A DNA stretch of 5,635 nucleotides, taken from contig VBNZ01000032.1 in the NCBI GenBank assembly GCA_005877675.1, positions 619 to 6,253 on the forward strand, given 5' to 3'. This document shows positions 1 through 4,930 of this stretch, piece after piece. A program made the position numbers and the translations under genes. Each line of letters begins with the position of its first letter. Within the stretch, counting starts at the first letter, position 1. A model generated the notes under the pieces. The model was not told the origin of the DNA. It worked only from the letters and a program-made list of their open reading frames with translations, and made no database searches. Source of the stretch: Gammaproteobacteria bacterium. GTDB lineage: Bacteria > Pseudomonadota > Gammaproteobacteria > Xanthomonadales > Rhodanobacteraceae.

Positions 1-664
1 CGCGCTTGTTGTAGTTCAGGCCGAGCATGATGCTGCCCTTGTCGGTCGACTGACCGAACATGGCATGGTACGCCTTGCGCTGACCGTCATCGCGATCGGT
101 AATGCCGTAGTCAGCGCCGAACTCAGCACCCTGATAGTTGCTGCGCGTGATGATGTTCACAACGCCAGCCACAGCGTCCGAACCGTACACGGCGGACGAA
201 CCGTCGTTCAGGACTTCGATGCGCTCGACGGCGGAGGCCGGAATGATGTTGAGGTCTTGCAGCTGCGTCGGGATGCGATGACCGTTGATCAGCAGCAGGC
301 TGCGGGTCGAGCCCAAGCCGCGCAGCGAAATGGTGGAGGCGCCGGTACCGCCGCCGTTGTTCACGTTCGGGTTGGTCGCAGCACCTGCCATCGACGGCAG
401 AGCCTGCACCAAGTCGCCCACCGTGAGTTTGCCGGACTTCTGGATCGCGGCATGATCGATCGTGAGAACCGGGTTGGCCGTTTCGATATCTACACGGCGG
501 ATGTTCGAGCCCGTCACCACGATGGTTTCGAGGGACTGACTTTTTTGTTCGGGCTGTGCGGCATTCTGCGCATAGGCAGAACCGACGGCACCGACGGAGG
601 CCACTGCGCCCATGCTAAGGGCGAAGCGGACTGCCGAAGCAAGCTTATTCGCGTCGAGTTTCAT
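1..664 (-). CDS. TonB-dependent outer-membrane receptor, N-terminal part (runs off left edge)
   Basis: This gene encodes the first 221 residues of a TonB-dependent receptor, an outer-membrane barrel that imports a ligand using energy from TonB-ExbBD. I translated the minus strand from the ATG at 664-662. Residues 1-32 form a signal peptide with a basic start, a hydrophobic core and an AYA cleavage site before QN. A TonB box (ETIVVTG) lies at residues 46-52. The plug domain covers about residues 60-175 and shows the family motifs SLRGLGSTRSLLLINGHRIP (113-132), IPASAVERIEVLNDGSSAVYG (start about 141) and AVAGVVNIIT (164-173). A barrel would follow beyond the window. The start is supported by an upstream GGAGAG. 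The window contains no ligand clue such as a neighbouring sigma factor, anti-sigma factor or degradative enzyme. The asparagine/glycine-rich stretch at 98-108 is a common plug loop. The family call is secure; the substrate is unknown. Confidence 0.95.
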   Translation of the reverse strand, partial: MKLDANKLASAVRFALSMGAVASVGAVGSAYAQNAAQPEQKSQSLETIVVTGSNIRRVDIETANPVLTIDHAAIQKSGKLTVGDLVQALPSMAGAATNPNVNNGGGTGASTISLRGLGSTRSLLLINGHRIPTQLQDLNIIPASAVERIEVLNDGSSAVYGSDAVAGVVNIITRSNYQGAEFGADYGITDRDDGQRKAYHAMFGQSTDKGSIMLGLNYNKR

Positions 665-668
665 TACG

Positions 669-674
669 CTCTCC
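669..674 (-). promoter_or_regulatory. Ribosome binding site of the TonB-dependent receptor
   Basis: On the minus strand GGAGAG lies four bases before the ATG at 664-662 (the core GGAG is six bases away). It fixes the start of the receptor gene directly ahead of its signal peptide. Confidence 0.7.
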
Positions 675-765
675 AACGTCAGGGTTAGAACAATTCGGGA
701 CAAAGTTTTTCCGTCCAGGGAAAAGCCAATACAAATACGCCAAGGCGAAGCATCAGCAGCGGCGG

Positions 766-794
766 ATAGTAGCAACAAATCCTTAACAGGGAAA
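766..794 (-). promoter_or_regulatory. Candidate promoter for the TonB-dependent receptor
   Basis: On the minus strand a -35-like TTTCCC (794-789) and a -10-like TACTAT (771-766, four of six matches to TATAAT) are separated by 17 bases. It lies about 100 bases ahead of the receptor start. The -35 match is poor and overlaps the palindrome at 787-799, so an activator or repressor could act there. This is pattern matching by eye only. Confidence 0.3.
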
Positions 795-799
795 CCCTG
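787..799. promoter_or_regulatory. 13-bp palindrome, possible operator upstream of the receptor gene
   Basis: CAGGG-AAA-CCCTG is a perfect inverted repeat with five-base arms and a three-base centre. It overlaps the -35 position of the candidate receptor promoter, where a repressor or activator dimer could bind. A chance occurrence cannot be excluded in sequence of this composition. Confidence 0.25.
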
Positions 800-1010
800 C
801 AGAAGCGCCGGTTTTTGTTAATTAATGTTGCGAAATCAGTCTTGCAGACAAGACGCCCCCTGGCTCAGGACGCACGAGAATTCGCCACCGTTGCAAGCGT
901 GTAGCGAGGAATATGGAGAGCTGGAGCAAATCGTGCCGCGACGTCGTGCTGCGGAGCTTGCTGAATGAGCGCTAAAGCGCGATGGCGCGGAATCGCACTG
1001 CGAGCGGAAC

Positions 1011-2045
1011 TTATAGGTCCTGGCGATATTGCACGTACGGTACGCGTGCCTGATTTGCATCGCCTTCGCGTACCGGCGGAGCAAGCGGCAAGCTGCCCGA
1101 AGACCACAGGTTCTGCGCACCGACGCTGAACCGCCCGCGCCATGGCGTGCGCCAGGACAGGCCGATATCGAGGCCGCTCCAGCGCGTCGCGCCGAGGCCC
1201 AGTACATCGTTCGTGCCGAGCAGATGGCCGGTCAGCGTGCCGCTGAAAGCGCCGTACTCCATGCCGAAACTTACGGCAGCCTGATTGAGGCTGGTCAGCG
1301 GCGCGGCGCCCGGAATAGACAATTGAATGCGACTCAGACTCGCACCGAAGTCGAAAGCCTGCGTGTCATTGAGATGCAGCCGGCCGAGTGCGTTGATAGA
1401 CGAGGTTTGCGTATCGGCGAGGCTCAGGCCCGGCAGCAACGCGGGCAAGCCGGAACCCGCCGGTCCGACCAGCGCCGGCAATGCGCCCGAGGCCGTGCCC
1501 GGTAGAGCGGTGTAGTTTGTGGCGGCAAGCGTGCCGGCTGCGGTGTTGTGCCGCAACCAGGACAAGCCGTAGTAAAGATCGAGATCGAGATCGTTGCCGG
1601 CGAGCCAATTCAGACCCAGCCGCAGCTGGCCGCTATTTGCGAGCGCATGCTCTGTCGCGCAGCTGGCCTTGCCTGGCTCGCATGCGGGCGCCAGCAGGGC
1701 TGATTGGCTCAGGTCCACGTGCGCGTTGGCGGACTCGCCCAGGCGCATGCGCACACCGGTTGAGACCAGTTGCGTCACGTCGATCAGGCGCCACTCGCTG
1801 GCGCTCGCGAGTTGCGGCGCTAGCGGCAGCGCAGGCGTTGCGCTGCTCGTGGATATCATTGCGAGGATGCGCCCGTCCGGCGTGCCCCACAACGGAATTG
1901 CGTGGGTGTCGGCGCTATTCGTCAGCTGGCGCTGCTCCAACAGTTGCCCGACGAACGGGCTGGAGGGCTGCGCCGGCGCAAGCGACTGCGCGACGCCGGC
2001 GAGCGGCATCGAGACAATCAGCAGTAGAGCGAACAGCTTGCGCAT
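1011..2045 (-). CDS. Exported protein of unknown function, probable outer-membrane beta barrel
   Basis: I do not recognise a named family. The 344-residue product starts with a signal peptide (residues 1-19: basic RK, hydrophobic core, GVA cleavage site before QS). The rest has no transmembrane helix. From about residue 140 it shows short stretches of alternating polar and hydrophobic residues typical of membrane beta strands, for example 141-149, 152-166, 230-242, 255-263, 266-276, 288-298 and 303-313. The end, VPYVQYRQDL, resembles a last barrel strand but ends in Leu rather than the usual aromatic residue. A loop rich in Ala, Leu, Pro and Gly spans 180-210. Cys122 and Cys129 could form a disulfide in the periplasm or an outer loop. 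The ATG at 2045 lacks a good ribosome site. It is divergent from mtgA. An outer-membrane or periplasmic site is inferred, with no evidence for a substrate. Confidence 0.75.
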   Translation of the reverse strand: MRKLFALLLIVSMPLAGVAQSLAPAQPSSPFVGQLLEQRQLTNSADTHAIPLWGTPDGRILAMISTSSATPALPLAPQLASASEWRLIDVTQLVSTGVRMRLGESANAHVDLSQSALLAPACEPGKASCATEHALANSGQLRLGLNWLAGNDLDLDLYYGLSWLRHNTAAGTLAATNYTALPGTASGALPALVGPAGSGLPALLPGLSLADTQTSSINALGRLHLNDTQAFDFGASLSRIQLSIPGAAPLTSLNQAAVSFGMEYGAFSGTLTGHLLGTNDVLGLGATRWSGLDIGLSWRTPWRGRFSVGAQNLWSSGSLPLAPPVREGDANQARVPYVQYRQDL

Positions 2046-2149
2046 GGGCTTGGTGGTTGGTTGCCTTGCCTGACCGGATTAAGAGTGTTCAAAACTACCC
2101 AAGTTCCCAGCGCGTTACTCCGTGCGCAAGGCCCAACCTCGGGCAACCC

Positions 2150-2179
2150 AGAATAGCATGATTTATGGAAAACTAACAA
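2150..2179 (-). promoter_or_regulatory. Candidate promoter for the exported-protein gene, in the divergent region
   Basis: On the minus strand TTGTTA (2179-2174) and TATTCT (2155-2150) are 18 bases apart, with four matches each to the sigma-70 boxes. They lie in the only AT-rich patch (about 2151-2187) of the divergent region 2046-2233. This would give a leader of about 100 bases. The mtgA promoter must lie in the same patch on the plus strand, where TATTTT at 2181-2186 is a weak -10 candidate without a good -35. Confidence 0.35.
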
Positions 2180-2233
2180 TTATTTTCGTGGACTGGTGCA
2201 CTGTTCGGCGCTGTTTTTTGCTTCGGATCGCCT

Positions 2234-2938
2234 GTGCCGAAATTGCGTCGAAATCCTCCACGTTCATTCGCGCGCCGTTGGTTGCGCCGGTGCGCCTTTG
2301 CGCTCCTCCTGTGGATAGCCTTGACGTCGATCTGCGTGCTGGCGTTGCGCTTCGTCGCGCCGCCGGCCTCGGCTTTCATGCTCGCGCACCGGCTCGTTGA
2401 CGGTCCCGTGCACTACCAGTTTGCGCCGCTGGCGCAGCTGTCGCCTGTGCTGCCGATCGCGCTGGTTGCGGCGGAAGATCAGAAGTTTCCGCATCATCAC
2501 GGCTTCGACGTGCAGGCGATCGAGGATGCGATGGACGATGCCGACGAGGGCGCGCGCCTGCGCGGCGCGAGCACGATCTCGCAGCAGACCGCAAAGAACC
2601 TGTTTCTTTGGGGCGGCCGCAGTTTCGTGCGCAAAGGCTTCGAAGCGTATTTCACCGTACTGCTTGAACTGTTCTGGCCCAAATCGCGCATCCTCGAGGT
2701 GTACGCGAACGTCGCCGAGTTCGGCGATGGGATTTATGGCGCCGAAGCTGCGGCGCGCATGTACTTCGGCAAATCGGCGCGCGAACTCGACGAGCATGAA
2801 GCGGCCTTGCTCGCAGCGGTGTTGCCGAATCCAAAAAAGCTCAGTCCCGTGCGGCCCTCGCCGTATGTGCTGCGTCGCGCGGACTGGATCGAACGGCAGG
2901 CGCGACAGCTCGGCGGGCCCGCTTATCTGCGGCGCTGA
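2234..2938 (+). CDS. mtgA: Monofunctional biosynthetic peptidoglycan transglycosylase MtgA
   Basis: MtgA polymerises lipid II into glycan strands at the periplasmic face of the inner membrane. The 234-residue product has a basic N-terminus, one membrane anchor (about residues 19-41) and a complete GT51 domain with no transpeptidase domain, the usual size for MtgA. The GT51 motifs appear in order: EDQKFPHHHGFD (81-92, with catalytic Glu81), GASTISQQTAKNLFLW (111-126), RKGFEAY (133-139, with the second conserved Glu137), the ILEVYANVAEFGDGIYGAEA segment (153-172), and EAALLAAVLPNPKKLSP (189-205). The start is a GTG at 2234; a weak GGAT lies five bases ahead, and this start leaves a normal cytoplasmic tail before the anchor. 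All key residues are present, so it should be active. It is divergent from the exported-protein gene and 57 bases ahead of the glycosyltransferase gene. Confidence 0.96.
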   Translation: MPKLRRNPPRSFARRWLRRCAFALLLWIALTSICVLALRFVAPPASAFMLAHRLVDGPVHYQFAPLAQLSPVLPIALVAAEDQKFPHHHGFDVQAIEDAMDDADEGARLRGASTISQQTAKNLFLWGGRSFVRKGFEAYFTVLLELFWPKSRILEVYANVAEFGDGIYGAEAAARMYFGKSARELDEHEAALLAAVLPNPKKLSPVRPSPYVLRRADWIERQARQLGGPAYLRR

Positions 2939-2995
2939 TCTGCGCCGACTCGGCAAAGATCGCAAACGTCACAACGCTTCGGCTACGATCGGCAC

Positions 2996-4021
2996 ATGCC
3001 CAAACTTTGTGTCGTCGTTCCCGCTTACAACGAAGGCGAAAGCCTGCGCGAATTTCATGCGCGGCTCGCTGCCGTGTTCGATCAGCTTGCTGGAGCGAGC
3101 GAACCTCTGGATTGCGAGGTGCTCTATGTCGACGACGGCAGTCGCGACGACACCTATGCGGTGATGTCTTCGCTGCGCGAGGCGGATGTGCGCGTGGCGA
3201 CGCTCAAGCTCAGTCGCAATTTCGGCAAGGAGCTGGCGTTGACCGCGGGCCTCGATGCCGCGGATGCCGATGCGGTCGTGGTGATCGATGCGGATCTGCA
3301 GGATCCTCCCGAACTGATCCCGGTGTTGCTACAGCATTGGCGCGAAGGCTGCGATGTCGTCTACGGCACGCGCTCCACGCGCGCAGGCGAGAGCGGTCTG
3401 AAAAAATTCACCGCGGCTATGTTCTACCGGGTGATGGAAAAACTCTCGGCGACGCCGGTGCCGCGCGATACCGGCGACTTCCGCCTGATGAATCGGCGCG
3501 CGCTCGACGCGCTCAAACGACTGCGGGAACGCCAGCGTTTCATGAAGGGCCTGTTCACCTGGGTGGGCTACAAGCAGAAATCCGTCATCTACGATCGCGA
3601 TCCGCGCTTCGCCGGCGAGAGCAAGTTCAATTATTGGCGGCTGTGGAATTTCGCGCTCGAAGGCATCACCTCGTTTTCCACGGCGCCGCTGAAGATCGCC
3701 ACCTATGTCGGCGTCGGCACGGCGGCAGTGGCGTTCGCGTTTGCGGTGTGGGTGTTCGGCAAGGCGCTGCTGCTGGGCGATCCGGTGCGTGGCTATCCGA
3801 CCTTGATGGTCGTCGTATTGTTCCTCGGCGGTGTGCAGCTGATGGCGCTAGGAATGATCGGCGAGTACCTCGGCCGACTCTACCTCGAAGCCAAGCAGCG
3901 GCCGCTGTATCTGATCGATGCGCTGCACTCGTCGCGGCAGGCGGAAACGGCATTGCCGTCTCCTGACACCGCGACGATGGCGGCCTCGATGCGCGAGGCA
4001 TCGCGCAGCGCGCTAAAATAA
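2996..4021 (+). CDS. GT2 family polyisoprenyl-phosphate glycosyltransferase (GtrB/ArnC-like)
   Basis: The 341-residue product matches inner-membrane GT2 enzymes that move a sugar from a nucleotide sugar onto undecaprenyl or dolichyl phosphate at the cytoplasmic face. The GT-A domain spans residues 1-230 and shows VVVPAYNEGESL (6-17), the nucleotide-binding VDDGSRDDTY (45-54), SRNFGKELALTAGLDAA (73-89), the metal-binding IDADLQDPPE (97-106) and the acceptor-side RDTGDFRLMNRRAL (157-170). FAGESKFNYWRLWNFALEGI (205-224) is the usual interface segment before two C-terminal membrane helices (about 233-258 and 268-290), as in GtrB, YkcC and ArnC proteins. A polar tail of about 35 residues (307-341) looks dispensable. 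The ATG has only a weak upstream ribosome site. No GtrA-like flippase or GtrC-like transferase lies next to it, so the sugar and final acceptor (lipopolysaccharide or another envelope polymer) cannot be told. Confidence 0.92.
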   Translation: MPKLCVVVPAYNEGESLREFHARLAAVFDQLAGASEPLDCEVLYVDDGSRDDTYAVMSSLREADVRVATLKLSRNFGKELALTAGLDAADADAVVVIDADLQDPPELIPVLLQHWREGCDVVYGTRSTRAGESGLKKFTAAMFYRVMEKLSATPVPRDTGDFRLMNRRALDALKRLRERQRFMKGLFTWVGYKQKSVIYDRDPRFAGESKFNYWRLWNFALEGITSFSTAPLKIATYVGVGTAAVAFAFAVWVFGKALLLGDPVRGYPTLMVVVLFLGGVQLMALGMIGEYLGRLYLEAKQRPLYLIDALHSSRQAETALPSPDTATMAASMREASRSALK

Positions 4022-4036
4022 CCTCGAGGCAAATCC

Positions 4037-4055
4037 GGCGATCGATCCGATCGCC
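4037..4055. repeat. Perfect inverted repeat (8-bp arms, 3-bp loop) ahead of the CBS gene
   Basis: GGCGATCG-ATC-CGATCGCC lies 15 bases after the stop of the glycosyltransferase gene and 15 bases before the ribosome site of the CBS gene. It would make a tight GC-rich hairpin in the mRNA, or a dimer-binding site in DNA. No T-tract follows, so it is not a standard intrinsic terminator. It could protect or separate the two transcripts. Confidence 0.5.
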
Positions 4056-4070
4056 ATCGCGAAAGATCGA

Positions 4071-4076
4071 AGGAGG
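4071..4076 (+). promoter_or_regulatory. Strong ribosome binding site of the CBS gene
   Basis: AGGAGG lies five bases before the ATG at 4082. It is the only near-consensus Shine-Dalgarno site among the genes whose starts are visible, which suggests that the CBS protein is well translated. Confidence 0.85.
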
Positions 4077-4081
4077 CTGGC

Positions 4082-4507
4082 ATGCGTATCGTCAGACAGC
4101 TGCTCGAAGGCAAGGCCGCGATCCATTCGATCGGGCCGGATCAACCGGTGCTCGCGGCGATTCAACTCATGGCTGACAAATACGTCGGCGCGCTGCTCGT
4201 AATGCGGGGCGACGAGCTTATCGGCATCGTGTCCGAGCGCGACTACGCGCGCAAGGTGATCCTGAAAGGCCGCTCCTCGGCCGAGACGCCGGTGCGCGAG
4301 ATCATGACCGCGGACGTCCTCACCGTTGCGCCCGGAGACAGCGTGCACCGCTGCATGCGCCTGGTGACCGACAAGCACATTCGCCACCTGCCTGTGGTCG
4401 ATAGAGGCAAGGTCGTGGGCATCGTATCGATCGGCGACCTAGTCAAGGCAGTGATCGAAGACCAGGCGGAAACGCTGGAGCAGTTGCAGAAGTATATTTC
4501 GGGGTAA
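4082..4507 (+). CDS. Stand-alone tandem CBS-domain protein
   Basis: The 141-residue protein is a single Bateman module made of two CBS domains, which commonly bind AMP, ATP, SAM or NAD(H) and act as energy or redox sensors. CBS1 covers about residues 12-65, with the typical end GIVSERDYARKVI (48-60). CBS2 covers about 74-127, with MTADVLTV (75-82), RHLPVVD (101-107) and GIVSIGDLVKAVI (113-125). A polar C-terminal helix follows (126-138), ending QKYISG, as in many short proteobacterial CBS proteins. There is no signal peptide or attached effector domain, so it is probably cytoplasmic. It lies 60 bases after the glycosyltransferase gene on the same strand, with its own strong ribosome site and an inverted repeat in the gap, so it could be the end of an operon or separate. 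Its last 66 bases are repeated at 4725-4790. The ligand and partner are unknown. Confidence 0.93.
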   Translation: MRIVRQLLEGKAAIHSIGPDQPVLAAIQLMADKYVGALLVMRGDELIGIVSERDYARKVILKGRSSAETPVREIMTADVLTVAPGDSVHRCMRLVTDKHIRHLPVVDRGKVVGIVSIGDLVKAVIEDQAETLEQLQKYISG

Positions 4508-4638
4508 AACAGCTCATCGTTCCCACGCTCGTCATTCCTGCGGAAGCGGGAATCCAGCGCCTTTGCGTCACCTTTCTTCTGTTTTCAAAGCATAAGACAC
4601 TGGATTCCCGCCAAGAGCACGCGGGAATGACCAGCAAA
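4442..4638 (+). repeat. Direct repeat, copy 1: CBS gene 3' end plus REP/MITE-like element
   Basis: These 197 bases match 4725-4921 at a constant offset of 283 with no gaps. I counted about 13 mismatches by eye (roughly 93% identity). Copy 1 includes the last 21 codons and the stop of the intact CBS gene, 19 bases of spacer, and the 109-bp element at 4527-4635. Confidence 0.9.
4527..4635. repeat. REP/MITE-like palindromic element, copy 1
   Basis: The element has inverted ends: GCTCGTCATTCCTGCG on the left and CGCGGGAATGACCAGC on the right, two mismatches in 16. Each half holds its own hairpin. The left is ATTCCT-N8-GGGAAT (4534-4553). The right is ATTCCCGC-N9-GCGGGAAT (4604-4628), with perfect eight-base arms. 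The cores resemble the GTCATTCCCGC...GCGGGAATCCAG repeats scattered through many proteobacterial genomes and the dRS3 core of Neisseria. No transposase is encoded, and I see no clear target-site duplication. It lies between convergent genes and may fold in RNA from either one. Confidence 0.8.
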
Positions 4639-4639
4639 C

Positions 4640-4751
4640 GGCGACCTGGTCAAGGCCAACGGCGACCTGATCCAAAGCAGTGATCGAAGACCAGGCGGTC
4701 AAGGCAGTGATCGAGGACTAGGCGGTCAAGGCAGTGATCGAAGACCAAGCG
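4640..4751 (+). repeat. Degenerate tandem repeats derived from the CBS gene (27-bp unit)
   Basis: Between the two elements lie repeated pieces of CBS codons 118-129. There is a partial unit at 4640-4657 (GGCGACCTGGTCAAGGCC), then an altered unit at 4661-4697 that carries one extra base. Two clean 27-bp units follow at 4698-4724 and 4725-4751, each starting GTCAAGGCAGTGATCGA. The unit corresponds to the nine residues VKAVIEDQA, also present once in the intact gene at 4442-4468. The unit at 4698 carries an in-frame TAG, so the array is not an open frame. Confidence 0.8.
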
Positions 4752-4790
4752 GAAACGCTGGAACAGTTGCAGAAGTATATTTCGGGGTAA
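4725..4790 (+). pseudogene. Duplicated 3' fragment of the CBS-domain gene
   Basis: This fragment encodes VKAVIEDQAETLEQLQKYIS followed by G and a stop, identical in sequence to the last 21 residues of the CBS protein at 4082-4507. It differs from the original at two bases, both synonymous third positions (CAG/CAA and GAG/GAA). It has no start codon or ribosome site, and an in-frame TAG at 4716-4718 blocks extension upstream. It is a remnant of duplication and is unlikely to be translated. Confidence 0.8.
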
Positions 4791-4809
4791 AACCGCTCGT
4801 CGGTCCTAC

Positions 4810-4918
4810 GCTCGTCATTCCTGCGAAAGCGGGAATCCAGCGCCTTTGCTTCACCGTTCTTCTGTTTTCAAAGCGTAAGACACTGGATTTCCGCTAAGAG
4901 CACGCGGGAATGACGAGC
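4810..4918. repeat. REP/MITE-like palindromic element, copy 2
   Basis: This is the same 109-bp element as at 4527-4635, with about seven differences by eye. Its outer inverted ends are better preserved than in copy 1 (one mismatch in 16: GCTCGTCATTCCTGCG against CGCGGGAATGACGAGC). Its right-hand hairpin has decayed (GGATTTCCGC). It lies 12 bases beyond the prfC stop and could act as a 3' hairpin for prfC mRNA. No T-tract follows on either strand. Confidence 0.8.
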
Positions 4919-4930
4919 AAATAATTTCGC

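Larger units (their letters stand above)
665..1010. other. Non-coding gap between the receptor gene and the exported-protein gene
   Basis: This 346-bp stretch lies between the start of the receptor gene and the stop of the gene at 1011-2045, both on the minus strand. It holds the receptor leader and candidate promoter, an AT-rich patch with the palindrome TTAATTAA at 818-825, and a 13-bp palindrome at 787-799. The part from about 840 to 1010 has the base composition of coding DNA but no credible gene. The open frames crossing it lack a plausible start, a ribosome site or protein-like composition. I see no convincing terminator or RNA gene. Confidence 0.6.
4725..4921 (+). repeat. Direct repeat, copy 2: CBS gene 3' end plus REP/MITE-like element
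   Basis: This is the second copy of the 197-bp unit at 4442-4638. It ends nine bases before the stop codon of prfC. It contains the CBS fragment at 4725-4790 and the second element at 4810-4918. Confidence 0.9.

Noticed and set aside
65..688. Plus-strand 207-codon open frame opposite the receptor gene.
   Set aside because: It is the antisense of the TonB-dependent receptor. It has no known motif, and the minus strand encodes a signal peptide, TonB box and plug.
969..980. Small hairpin GCGC-TAAA-GCGC downstream of the exported-protein gene, considered as a terminator.
   Set aside because: The stem is only four bases, with no T-tract on the minus strand. It is common by chance in sequence of this composition.
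1481..2161. Plus-strand 226-codon open frame opposite the exported-protein gene.
   Set aside because: It is an Arg/Ala/Ser-rich shadow frame. The minus strand has a signal peptide and barrel-like strand pattern.
2264..2965. Long minus-strand open frame (233 codons) antisense to mtgA.
   Set aside because: It is very rich in Arg, Ala and His with no recognisable domain. It is the expected antisense shadow of a high-GC gene, while the plus strand encodes complete GT51 motifs.
3007..3966. Plus-strand 319-codon open frame inside the glycosyltransferase gene in another frame.
   Set aside because: It is composed mostly of Arg, Ala, Cys and Gly. The overlapping frame encodes a full GT2 enzyme with intact motifs.
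4443..4637. Minus-strand 64-residue open frame containing RRWIPASAGMT across the first repeat element.
   Set aside because: WIPASAGMT is what the REP-like GTCATTCC...GGGAATCCAG repeat reads as in this frame. Such peptides are a known source of spurious gene calls. It has no protein-like composition and overlaps the CBS gene end.
4640..4751. Repeat array considered as a CRISPR array.
   Set aside because: The units are contiguous with no spacers, derive from the adjacent gene, and no cas gene is present.
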